Source: CALDTK01 sp965215115
GTDB taxonomy: Bacteria; Bacteroidota; Bacteroidia; Chitinophagales; Saprospiraceae
Length of the DNA stretch: 64,000 nt
Direction of reading: 5' to 3'
Assembly: GCA_965215115.1 (NCBI GenBank)
Contig: OZ244050.1
Location: forward strand, 4,402,001 to 4,466,000
Position 1 is the first letter of the stretch. Each line of letters opens with the position of its first letter. Below are positions 17,199 through 24,641 of the stretch, piece by piece. Position numbers and translations under genes: made by a program. The notes beneath the pieces were generated by a model that saw only the letters and a list, made by a program, of their open reading frames with translations, was not told the DNA's origin and made no database searches.

Positions 17199-17813
17199 AT
17201 GAAACACGTCCTTTCCGCTTTTGCTATTTTGGTGCTGGTTTTGCCCTTTAGCACGCATGCGCAGGTAAATCCGAGCTCAGAGTACGTGCAAGGCTATTAC
17301 AGAAATGATGGAACTTATGTCCAAGGCCATTACAAGACTGTTAAGAACTCGACGATAAACGACAACTACACTACTAAACCTAACATAAACCCTTACACAG
17401 GAACCAGAGGGACAATTGAACCTACTGCGTTACCATCCTACTACAGCCCCAGCACGTATACTTCTTCATCATACACCCCTCCGACATATACCCCTCCGAC
17501 ATATACCCCTCCGACATACACCTTACCGAAATACACCTTACCGACATACACCTTACCGACATACACCTTACCGACATACACCTTACCGAAATACACCCCT
17601 CCGACATACACCCCTACATACCCCTCCGACATATACCCCTCCGACATATACCCCTCCGACATATACCCCTCCGACATATACCTTACCGACATATACCTTA
17701 CCGACATATACCTTACCTTATTAGGTAATAAAACTCAAAAAGCAAATTATGAGAAAAATTCTAAATATCCTTTTCATCCTCGTTTGGTCTACGAACCTCT
17801 TCTCTCAAGATAA
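17199..17813 (+). CDS. Secreted protein with a 15-bp/5-residue tandem repeat array, frameshifted in the array
   Basis: N-terminal signal peptide (MKHVLSAFAILVLVLPFSTHA) followed by a domain seen in Bacteroidota secreted proteins, YVQGYYRNDGTYVQGHY...NYTTKPNINPYTGTRGT. Then come about 17 units of a five-residue repeat, YTPPT / YTLPT / YTLPK. At about 17609-17635 two units are short (12 and 13 bases), which changes frame to YPSDI, and the protein ends out of frame inside the next gene. In the original frame the array would finish as YTLPTYTLPY with a stop at 17722-17724, just before the next gene. I infer the intact gene ended there. Function unknown; low GC and no mini-hairpin copies suggest transfer. 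Confidence 0.6.
   Translation: MKHVLSAFAILVLVLPFSTHAQVNPSSEYVQGYYRNDGTYVQGHYKTVKNSTINDNYTTKPNINPYTGTRGTIEPTALPSYYSPSTYTSSSYTPPTYTPPTYTPPTYTLPKYTLPTYTLPTYTLPTYTLPKYTPPTYTPTYPSDIYPSDIYPSDIYPSDIYLTDIYLTDIYLTLLGNKTQKANYEKNSKYPFHPRLVYEPLLSR
17458..17717 (+). repeat. Tandem repeat of 15-bp unit TACACC(CCT/TTA)CCGACA
   Basis: About 17 head-to-tail units inside the preceding gene, alternating between CCTCCG and TTACCG/TTACCGAAA forms. Two short units at 17609-17635 break the reading frame. Such arrays change length readily by slippage, so the frame could be switchable. Confidence 0.85.
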
Positions 17814-18321
17814 AACGCTTGTCCAATCGGCTTTTCCAACGAAAAACAATGAAATCGTATATGAGGAAACCGTGAAAGTGGATTCTACCTTGGATGCTGA
17901 AACGCTTTATTTAAATGCAAGAGAGTGGGTTGCAATAAATTTCACTTCTTCTAAGGATGTAATACAAATGGATGATAAAAGGTCGATTATAGTTAGATCC
18001 TACATAGATGTAGGTCATAATATTGCAGTGTCGAATCCTAAAAAGTGGTTTACGTTAAGTATTGATTTTAGGGATGGCAAATATAGGTACAATCTTTCGA
18101 GAATAATTTATGAGTTCGACGTAATCCTCCCGGGAGCAAATAACCACTATGAGGAAAATTTTAGCTCCTGGCTGAAATATTCGTCTAACCCAAATACAAA
18201 GAAAAGAGAAAAAATAAACGCGCAGCTAGAAGACTACGCCTCAAATGTAAATGCAGAATTCCAAAGAGTCATAAAAAGCCTCAAAGATTCAATGTCGGAT
18301 AATCCCAATGATGATTGGTGA
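17749..18321 (+). CDS. DUF4468 domain protein, secreted
   Basis: 190 residues with a signal peptide (MRKILNILFILVWSTNLFS-QD). The body resembles DUF4468 (TBP-like fold) proteins of Bacteroidota: FPTKNNEIVYEETVKVDSTLDAETLY, then AREWVAINFTSSKDVIQMDDKRSIIV. These are small periplasmic or surface proteins of unknown role. Base composition is visibly AT-rich compared with the rest of the window. It follows the repeat protein by 24 bases past that gene's likely original stop, so the two may form a transferred unit. Confidence 0.65.
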   Translation: MRKILNILFILVWSTNLFSQDKTLVQSAFPTKNNEIVYEETVKVDSTLDAETLYLNAREWVAINFTSSKDVIQMDDKRSIIVRSYIDVGHNIAVSNPKKWFTLSIDFRDGKYRYNLSRIIYEFDVILPGANNHYEENFSSWLKYSSNPNTKKREKINAQLEDYASNVNAEFQRVIKSLKDSMSDNPNDDW

Positions 18322-18692
18322 GCTAATAAATGGACAACAACCCGCCGTGACTTTATTCGTCTCGGTGCCCACTGTGACGGCATTAGGTGCATTACCGAAA
18401 AGCAAAAAGCAATGTAAATTACTGACTTTGCCGCTCAGCCCATATTAACCTTTAAATAGCTCTACAAACGCCGTTTGGACAAATAGAGCGACTCAAAGTA
18501 TCCATGTTGAAAAAGTCGAATGAGGCTTGCACACATCATACTCTAAACCATCGCCTAAAGTAAACAAGATCAAGCAATGTACAAAACAACAGCTACACGC
18601 CCGCGCCGGCTGGTCGCTAAGTCTGATTAGCGGCCCACCTTGTCACCCATTTGAATTGTGAAGCAAATTAAATATTAGGCCGAAATATATTA
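18322..18692. other. AT-rich intergenic region
   Basis: No gene seen. A hairpin GGTCGCTAA-GTCTGA-TTAGCGGCC (18612-18635, one T-G pair) lies before the HEPN-motif gene. A nearby block, ACACGCCCGCGCCGGCTGGTCG, has a partial match after that gene (ACAAGCCCACGCCGGCTAATCG near 19655), so the gene may be bounded by related sequences. Confidence 0.4.
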
Positions 18693-19643
18693 ATGACTAA
18701 ACTAATATTCAAAGATCTACTCAATGAAGTAGCAGCTAACTTAACCCCTGAGATTGATGAGTTGCTTCGCGGAGCCTTGGTCAATCAAAGCCACGATGCG
18801 GATTTCTTGCTGACTGTTGAAAATGGATACTATGATCCATCCGTCTTAACCTGGCAAATGGAGGTTGCGTACAGTCCGTACCTTTTAGGACCTGGTGAAG
18901 AAGTTTATTCTGATCAAACACATTATGAATTCATTCATGATTATCGGGAGTTAAGGATATCAAATTGTTCTTTCGTCGATCACTGTGCTGAATTAGAAAA
19001 GCTACAAGACCAAGCATCTAAAAATAGCTTTGAAAAGGGTGAGTCCCTTGAAATTCAGCGACAGATGTTGATTTATCTGAAAATTTGGGAGGCTGATATA
19101 TTTATCAAGCGTTTATATCAGTCTGTGAGACTTTATCACGGGGAGCCGTATGATTGGCACTTTAAGCTAGGGATGGGCAAGCCATCGCCTAAGTTGACCG
19201 GCACCCGGTCTTATGTCATAAGAGAGTTAATAAGAGATAGGATTGTAGATAGCCTACCTTATCTGCACAAGATTATCAAGCGCTCATACATAGCGCAGCT
19301 ACGAAACTCCATTGCCCATTCAAATTATGCAATTATGGGAAGAGATATTATCCTTGGCAATCGGGTTGAGGGTGATCGCTACAACAGCCTATACAAAGTT
19401 CCATTTGAAGAATGGATCTACATATTCAACGCCACTATGGTGCTGTACAACGAAGTTGTTAGACTGACGAATTTTGGAAAGCATATATATGCCGAGCAGG
19501 CCCGAAGTAAGGAAGGGAATTGGAGTGTTCGAGCTTATGAGCGAAAAGATCGCACCAAAATGAAGCTGTTTCCAGTAAAGCATATCGAAACTGGTGGAGC
19601 GTATGGTTTCTGGAGCTTTGTTGGACCCAACCAAAGCGAGTGA
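18693..19643 (+). CDS. Hypothetical protein with a HEPN-type RxxxxH motif
   Basis: 316 residues, no signal peptide or membrane segment. Near residue 208 it has IAQLRNSIAHSNY. RNSIAH is the R-x4-H pattern of HEPN ribonucleases, which in many defence and toxin systems cut RNA, and the segments around it are predicted helical as in that fold. The rest (for example EIQRQMLIYLKIWEADIFIKRLYQSVRLYHGEPYDWHF) I do not recognise. AT-rich composition, lack of mini-hairpin copies and position beside recombinase remains suggest acquisition. A role in defence or RNA cleavage is a hypothesis from one motif and context. Confidence 0.55.
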   Translation: MTKLIFKDLLNEVAANLTPEIDELLRGALVNQSHDADFLLTVENGYYDPSVLTWQMEVAYSPYLLGPGEEVYSDQTHYEFIHDYRELRISNCSFVDHCAELEKLQDQASKNSFEKGESLEIQRQMLIYLKIWEADIFIKRLYQSVRLYHGEPYDWHFKLGMGKPSPKLTGTRSYVIRELIRDRIVDSLPYLHKIIKRSYIAQLRNSIAHSNYAIMGRDIILGNRVEGDRYNSLYKVPFEEWIYIFNATMVLYNEVVRLTNFGKHIYAEQARSKEGNWSVRAYERKDRTKMKLFPVKHIETGGAYGFWSFVGPNQSE

Positions 19644-19799
19644 CAACACTGCCTACAAGCCCACGCCGGCTAATCGTACGTCGCGCCGCGTAATCCCACA
19701 CCGTCCTCCGCTCCAGCTTACTACAATCCTCGCGCTCCTGCCCCCGGGCCGTGAGGGCGACCCAAAGAACGAGACGACGCCTTTCTCAACTGCCCCCCC

Positions 19800-20390
19800 C
19801 CCACTCGACACCGCCGGCCTCCCCCCCGATCATGCCGCGGCGAAATACATCATCCACAAGGCAGTACTTAATCACGGCCCGCCGGTTTTACCGCAAGCCG
19901 CCTTCAAATTCCGCTTTCGCGACCGCATGTACCGCTACCAGCGAACCGCCGGCGCCTTCACCTACGAGCGCTGGTGGATCGACACCACGACCCTCGACAC
20001 CATGCGTGACATGCTGCACAACGACGGCCTGGTCCGCTTCGCCAACGGTGTCGAGGTAGCGCTGGAAGAGAAGAAGGCCGCGGCGTACGGCGTGTCGGTC
20101 AACAGCGTCGTCTGATTCGCCTTTCTGGCGTGGGCGCTGCTCGACCCCGAGGCGCGCCACCTCGGTCGCGATACGATTAAAGAACGGGCGCTGGACCGGG
20201 TGGAGGTAAGTTTTGCCGCTGCCCCCGGGCACGAGGGTCACGACATGCACCAGGACGAGTATTTGTACTGGTTCGCCCCGCGACACCCACGAGCTTGCCT
20301 ATATGTCGTACTCCCACGCCGACGAGAAGGCGCCGCGCCTGCGGGAGCCGCTTAACGAGCGTGAGGTTGGGAGGCGACCCCTGCATGTTT
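19800..20390 (+). pseudogene. Decayed DUF6503-family gene
   Basis: Segments AAKYIIHKAVLNHG, FRFRDRMYRYQRTAGAFTYERWW, NDGLVRFANGVE and AYGVSVNSVV follow the order of DUF6503 lipoproteins of Bacteroidota. An in-frame TGA (20113-20115) stands where a Tyr is usual. The frame continues FAFLAWALLDPEARHLGRDTIKERALDRVEVSFAA, and a frameshift near 20280 is needed for the last conserved piece, ELAYMSYSHADEKAPRLREPLNE. The true start is not visible. The function of the family is not known to me. Confidence 0.5.
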
Positions 20391-20393
20391 AGC

Positions 20394-21098
20394 TCACCCG
20401 GTCCGCGTCCGCCGCCTTAGGCGCACGATCCGGTTCTCGTAGTACACCCGCAACTCTTCCGCGAAAGTGAGCGGATCAGCGTACGTCGAGAGCACCTCGT
20501 ACAAATGCCGCCCCTTCGCCGTCGCCAATTCTTCCCGAACGCGAGCGATCTCCTGCGCCAAGTAGTCGTCTTTCGACAAAACCTCCACCGCCGCCGCCGA
20601 GGCCCCGAGCGTGACGCCCGCCCGGCCGCCGAAGATGTGCGCGTGGTAGGCGCGCAGGGTCTGGAGGCTCTCCGACCGGTAGATCTCGATCAAACGCGCC
20701 GTCACCTCCGTCGCGGCGGCCGACCCGTCCTCGCGCATCGAAAACTTATCCGGGTGGACGTGAAGCATCGCCTCGCGGTAGAGGCGCTTGCGCTCCCGCG
20801 CATCGTCTGGCGATTCGACGGTGGCGGCAGGCGCTCGCTCGACTCGCGCTACGCCGGCCACCTCCCGGTAGTTCTTCCCCCGCCTTTTCTGCGCGAGGCG
20901 CTGGTCTTTCTTGGCCGCCTTCTGCTGTTTGTAGAGGGTGTACAGCTCCTGCGCTTCGACGATCAGGTCACCGAGGCTCGCGCGAAGTCGGGCTTCGAAG
21001 CTGCGGGTCTTGGTCTCGACTTCCGATAGCTCTGCCTGTAGTCGGGAGAGTTCTTCCCGGAGCGGGGGCTGGGGTGTGGCCAGTGGTGAAGGGAGCAA
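20394..21098 (-). CDS. Coiled-coil protein with a J-domain-like C-terminal half
   Basis: A predicted coiled coil (LREELSRLQAELSEVETKTRSFEARLRASL) is followed by a basic linker (KQQKAAKKDQRLAQKRRGKNY). Then LYREAMLHVHPDKFSM contains the HPDK signature by which J-domains stimulate Hsp70. Family members in Bacteroidota have no assigned partner. The open frame extends upstream to 21245, but that part is proline-rich and runs into repeat copy A. There is no ATG; the TTG at 21098 is a plausible start and is my choice with low certainty. A mini-hairpin with the rare GTC/GAC stem lies at 20568-20583 (translated VLSKDD). Confidence 0.55.
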   Translation of the reverse strand: MLPSPLATPQPPLREELSRLQAELSEVETKTRSFEARLRASLGDLIVEAQELYTLYKQQKAAKKDQRLAQKRRGKNYREVAGVARVERAPAATVESPDDARERKRLYREAMLHVHPDKFSMREDGSAAATEVTARLIEIYRSESLQTLRAYHAHIFGGRAGVTLGASAAAVEVLSKDDYLAQEIARVREELATAKGRHLYEVLSTYADPLTFAEELRVYYENRIVRLRRRTRTG

Positions 21099-21195
21099 GG
21101 GCCGAGGTGTTAAAGGGCGTGCGGGGTGAGGGACCGGTGGTGTAAACGTACGGGGGGGTCGAGGCGAACTGGTTTGTATCGAAGCCTGATTCTTG

Positions 21196-21411
21196 TCGCC
21201 CAGCCCGGCTCGGGTCGCTTCGCTTCCCCTCGCCAGACAACTCAAGACAAGGCAACTCCCGCAAGCGGGTCCCTCTTATCTTTCGTGGCCCATGGCGGAC
21301 CTACCGGCCCGCTGGGTGCCCAGAGCGCCTGTAAGTGGGCCGGTAGGTCCACCATGCGCGAGGCCAGTCCACACGCGAAGGCCGCAGGCCGACAGCGGGT
21401 GGGCTGGGCGA
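21196..21411. repeat. 216-bp palindromic repeat, copy A
   Basis: Ends are inverted repeats (TCGCCCAGCCC ... GGGCTGGGCGA). In the centre, ATGGCGGACCTACCGGCCC (21292-21310) pairs with 21336-21354 across 19 positions with one mismatch, and the loop contains CTGGG-TG-CCCAG. Another small hairpin, CCCGCAAGCGGG, lies to its left. The whole unit can fold as a multi-arm structure, as expected of a repeat moved by a Y1 (REP-associated) transposase. A 40-base spacer separates it from copy B. Confidence 0.85.
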
Positions 21412-21451
21412 TCTTGAGATTGTGGACCCGGACCCGGCTCGTGGGTCTATG

Positions 21452-21668
21452 TCGCCCAGCCCGGCTCGGGTCGCTTCGCTGCCCCTCGCCAGACAACTCA
21501 AGACAAGGCAACTCCCGCAAGCGGGTCCCTCTTATCTTTCGTGGCCCATGGCGGACCTACCGGCCCGCTCGGTGCCCAGAGCGCCTGTAAGTGGGCCGGT
21601 AGGTCCACCATTCGCGAGGCCAGTCCACACGCCGAGGCCGCCAGGCCGACCGCGGGCGGGCTGGGCGA
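21452..21668. repeat. 216-bp palindromic repeat, copy B
   Basis: Nearly identical to copy A, same orientation and the same central hairpin. The right end is 60 bases upstream of the Y1 transposase start. Confidence 0.85.
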
Positions 21669-21727
21669 TTTTGACGTAACAGAAGCAAAAAAGGCTCACA
21701 ATCAAACTTTTTGTGTTACCTAGCACC

Positions 21728-22201
21728 ATGGCCCGCCGATACACCCCTGCGTACATGCAACTCGTCTGGTCGGTGAAGAATCGCCGCTGCCTCATTCACC
21801 CAGCCTGGCGCGGGGAGGTCGAAGCGATGATAAGCTGGTGGCTCAACCACTATAAGCACACCTCGATAGCCACTCGGTGCATGCCCGACCACGCGCACCT
21901 TCTCTTTCAATACCATCCGACGCAGTCGATCTCAGACTTGTGTATGGTCGTCAAGGGCGAGGTGACGAAATTCATCAAGTCGCGAGGCTTGTGCGACGAA
22001 ATGGACTGGCAGGACGGATACGGCTTGTTCACGTACCAATACAGCATCGTGCCGGTAGTCAAGCACTATATCGAGACGCAGGACGAGCACCACCGCGAGG
22101 ACTACCGCTTCCGGGACGAATACCGGCGTATGCTGGTTGAGGCTGGGCAGGAGTACCAGGAGTGGATGCTGTTCGAGGATGTGTTTGATTGGGAGGACTA
22201 G
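21728..22201 (+). CDS. Y1 (IS200/REP-associated, RAYT-type) transposase
   Basis: 157 residues. Signatures of the single-strand HUH/Y1 family are in order: AYMQLVWSVKNRRCLI (first strand), CMPDHAHLLF (the HUH metal motif, His-Ala-His), VVKGEVTKFIKSR, WQDGYGLFTYQYS and VVKHYIETQDEHHRED, whose Tyr is the likely nucleophile. The last block (YI.Q..HH) is characteristic of REP-associated transposases rather than IS605. The start is the ATG giving MARRYTPAYMQL; an upstream TTG would add five residues. It sits between copies B and C of the 216-bp repeat, its probable substrate. The frame is intact, so the enzyme may be active. Confidence 0.9.
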   Translation: MARRYTPAYMQLVWSVKNRRCLIHPAWRGEVEAMISWWLNHYKHTSIATRCMPDHAHLLFQYHPTQSISDLCMVVKGEVTKFIKSRGLCDEMDWQDGYGLFTYQYSIVPVVKHYIETQDEHHREDYRFRDEYRRMLVEAGQEYQEWMLFEDVFDWED

Positions 22202-22207
22202 ACACCG

Positions 22208-22416
22208 GCCAGCCCAGCCCGCCTCGGGTCGCTTCGCTTCCCCTCGCCAGACAATTCAAGACAAGGCAACTCCCGCAAGCGGGTCCCTCTTATCTTTCGT
22301 GGCTCATGGCGGACCTACTGGCTCGCTGCGTAGTGCTCGCGTACTCAATGGGCCGGTAGGTCCACCACGCGCGAGGCCAGTCCACACGCCGAGGCCGCAG
22401 GCCGACCGCGGGCGGA
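22208..22416. repeat. 216-bp palindromic repeat, copy C (diverged)
   Basis: Starts seven bases past the transposase stop. It shares most of its length with copies A and B, but the left arm of the central hairpin has changed (ACTGGCTCGC) and the terminal GGGCTGGGCGA has been lost. Confidence 0.8.
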
Positions 22417-22475
22417 TCTTGAGATTGTGGACCCAGCCCGGCTCGGGTCGTTTCGCCCCCCCGCAGACAGGAAGG
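22417..22475. repeat. Spacer and start of a further repeat copy (D, truncated)
   Basis: ATCTTGAGATTGTGGACC repeats the spacer found between copies A and B and is followed by AGCCCGGCTCGGGTCG and CGCAGACAG, the opening of another repeat unit. It then stops at the PIN gene end. Confidence 0.6.
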
Positions 22476-22483
22476 GCACCAGT

Positions 22484-23044
22484 CTACGACCACACCTCCC
22501 GCAACACCGCCGCAGTCCCAACCCAGGTTTGGCGCTGAAGCAAAACCATGACTTCGGCCCTCGACTGCGCGGGCGCCGAGCGGGCAGCGCGCCAATCGTC
22601 GAGAACAATAGAGAACGACGCCGCAGTGTGTACCGAAATCAGCTCCAGTAAAAAGGTGTCACCGCTCATTACCGCTAGCGGAAGTTCGCTCGGTGGCGAG
22701 GTCACAAAATCCCGGACGTTCTCAGTGACGAGGTGTGTCGCAGCTACCGCGCAGGCGTCGAACAAAACTTGCTCGTCGTCACGATCCCGAAGGCGTACAG
22801 TGCGGCCCTTAAGTGGCTCCGACCGGTGTCGCGCCCCAGGAATGGCACTATTCATAGCTGTGAACCGTCGGAGTATCCTCTCCTCACGATCGCCTCCTTC
22901 GTGAGTGCCTACCAAATGATCGAGAGCTTCTTGCTCAACGTAGGTAGACCAGGCCACGTCAAAAAATTTGGCTTGCGCGAGCGTCAAAAGCAAATCTGTT
23001 TTCGTGATCGAGTACAGGAGGTTGGCATCGAGGAAGGCCTTCAC
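22484..23044 (-). CDS. PIN-domain toxin-like protein
   Basis: 186 residues of the PIN ribonuclease fold. The acidic residues expected at the active site are visible: FLDANLLYS (first Asp), EQEALDHL (Glu), DDEQVLFDACAVAATHLVTENVRDF (second and third acidic positions). PIN proteins of VapC type cut specific RNAs and are held inactive by a cognate antitoxin. Its ATG overlaps the stop of the upstream HTH gene by four bases, the normal layout for a toxin-antitoxin pair with the antitoxin first. The RNA target cannot be told from sequence. Confidence 0.78.
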   Translation of the reverse strand: MKAFLDANLLYSITKTDLLLTLAQAKFFDVAWSTYVEQEALDHLVGTHEGGDREERILRRFTAMNSAIPGARHRSEPLKGRTVRLRDRDDEQVLFDACAVAATHLVTENVRDFVTSPPSELPLAVMSGDTFLLELISVHTAASFSIVLDDWRAARSAPAQSRAEVMVLLQRQTWVGTAAVLREVWS

Positions 23045-23442
23045 GACTCCGCTGGAACCAGGTCCGACTCCGCCGCGTAGCCGATCTCACGCATGGTCTC
23101 CAGTGCCTTGCGGCGGTTGCTGAGGTCCAGTACCGCCGCGAGCGGAATACGGTGGTGCGCACCCACTTTCGTCGACGCGAGCGCTCCGTTTTTGAGGAGT
23201 AGCGACACGTACGCACGGGATACCCCCAGGAGAACCGCGGCCCGCGCCGGGCTCACCGCCTCCGGTCGCGTCACCAGGGCTACTTCTTCGCCGGCGTGCA
23301 GGGTATCCACCAGGGTGGTGATGAGTTGCCTGAACTTCTCCGGAAGGGCTTTCGCCAAAACGCCATCTTCGCGTAGTCGCCTCGCGAGGTCGGCGAGGTT
23401 ATTTTGTGCGAAATCGGACGGCTTGAGAAGGGTAAGTTCCAT
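23041..23442 (-). CDS. Excisionase-type HTH antitoxin partner of the PIN protein
   Basis: 134 residues. The second half has an excisionase/MerR-like helix-turn-helix (PEAVSPARAAVLLGVSRAYVSLLLKNGALASTKVGAHHRIPLAAVLD), preceded by a helical segment. The start at ATG 23442 (MELTLLKPSDFAQNN) is chosen because upstream sequence lacks coding character. Such HTH proteins pair with PIN toxins, binding both the toxin and the shared promoter; this is inferred from the overlap with the next gene. A mini-hairpin copy at 23347-23362 is translated VLAKA. Confidence 0.72.
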   Translation of the reverse strand: MELTLLKPSDFAQNNLADLARRLREDGVLAKALPEKFRQLITTLVDTLHAGEEVALVTRPEAVSPARAAVLLGVSRAYVSLLLKNGALASTKVGAHHRIPLAAVLDLSNRRKALETMREIGYAAESDLVPAES

Positions 23443-23786
23443 GAGTCGAAGGTAGATCGCAAGTGTCACAACTGCAAGCGCTTTTCCGACTGGCTTTGCG
23501 CTCGCCAGCTCATCCTCCAATCTGAGCGGCCACATCGTCTCACTCGTGGAGCCGTCGCGCGTGACACCCCCCGACCTCTCCCGCCCCACCACCCCAAAGC
23601 CGGCTTGTTACCCGAACTCGCCCCCTAGTATGATCTACGTCGCCGCGGCCCTACGCTGGTAAGTATTGTCGGAGGGCGGGTAAACACGACCCGCCTCAAC
23701 CCCGGTTACTCCTCCCAAACCCCGCCTTGATTCCGGAGGCCTCACAGATCAACCGCACCCGAGGCCTCGCACGTTACTACAACCCC
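23443..23786. other. Intergenic region between the PIN/HTH pair and the HMA-MauE gene
   Basis: I see no gene, repeat or strong hairpin here. It must hold the divergent promoters of the two flanking units. Confidence 0.3.
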
Positions 23787-24566
23787 ATGAGCACCATCAC
23801 CGACTCCCGAGCCGTCGACGCTACCGCCGGCTACACCGTCACCGGCATGACCTGCGGCGGCTGCGCAGCCGGCGTCAAGTCTAAGCTCGAGTCCCTCCCC
23901 GAGGTCGAGTCCGCCGACGTGCAGCTTGCGGGTGGCGCGGTCAGGCTTTGGCTAAAACGTCCCGTCGAGATCGAGGAGCTCCAGTCGGCGCTGGGGAGCG
24001 GGAAGTACCGCATTGCCCCATCAGCGGAAGTCCTACGTCCAGACGATCCTGCCCCCAGCCCCGCCACTGCGCCCCCTTCCGGGCCGCAGGCAAACTTCCT
24101 CTCCACCTACCGCCCGCTCTTACTAATCGTCGGGTTCATCGCCGGCGTGACACTCCTAGCGCAGTGGCCGCTCGGCAATTTTGACGGTACGCTCTGGATG
24201 CGGCACTTCATGGCCGGCTTCTTCATCGTCTTCAGCTTCTTCAAGCTGCTCAATCTGCGCGGTTTCGCGGAGAGCTACGCGATGTACGACATCGTCGCGG
24301 GCCGGTGGCGCGCCTGGGGCTACGTCTATCCCTTCGTCGAACTCGGGCTCGGGCTTGCGTACCTAACCAACGTTGCGCCGTTCTGGACCAACGTCGCCAC
24401 CATCGTCGTCCTCGGGGTTTCGGCCATCGGCGTCATCCGGAGCGTTTTGTCCAAGCAAAAAATCAGGTGTGCCTGTCTGGGAGACGTGTTCAATCTACCC
24501 ATGAGTACGGTGACGATCGTAGAGGATGTTGGGATGGTGACGATGGCGGCGTTGATGCTAGCCTGA
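23787..24566 (+). CDS. HMA domain fused to a MauE/DoxX-like membrane protein
   Basis: About 259 residues. An N-terminal heavy-metal-associated domain (YTVTGMTCGGCAAGVKSKLESLPEVESADVQL) holds the CxxC copper site. After a proline-rich linker come four membrane helices of the MauE/DoxX type, ending in KQKIRCACLGDVFNLPMSTVT, where the CxCLG motif suggests redox chemistry. Proteins with this layout occur near copper genes in Bacteroidota; their job is not established, but a thiol/metal role at the membrane is likely. The ATG at 23787 is the natural start. A worn mini-hairpin copy lies at 23944-23959. Confidence 0.78.
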   Translation: MSTITDSRAVDATAGYTVTGMTCGGCAAGVKSKLESLPEVESADVQLAGGAVRLWLKRPVEIEELQSALGSGKYRIAPSAEVLRPDDPAPSPATAPPSGPQANFLSTYRPLLLIVGFIAGVTLLAQWPLGNFDGTLWMRHFMAGFFIVFSFFKLLNLRGFAESYAMYDIVAGRWRAWGYVYPFVELGLGLAYLTNVAPFWTNVATIVVLGVSAIGVIRSVLSKQKIRCACLGDVFNLPMSTVTIVEDVGMVTMAALMLA

Positions 24567-24641
24567 ATGATGCGCGACGCTTAAACCCCGAGAGCGCGAC
24601 GAGACGATGCGATCGACGCCCACAGGACTGGCACGGTAATG

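Noticed and set aside
17458..17717. A CRISPR array in the low-GC block
   Set aside because: Units are 15 bases with no spacers and encode protein repeats.
18322..18692. Integron attC site before the HEPN-motif gene
   Set aside because: A hairpin is present but the paired core sites of attC (RYYYAAC/GTTRRRY) could not be identified.
20210..20226. AGTTTTGCCGCTGCC as an element copy
   Set aside because: It has no complementary stem.
20568..21245. J-domain gene starting at 21245
   Set aside because: That start is a TTG inside repeat copy A followed by proline-rich sequence without coding character.
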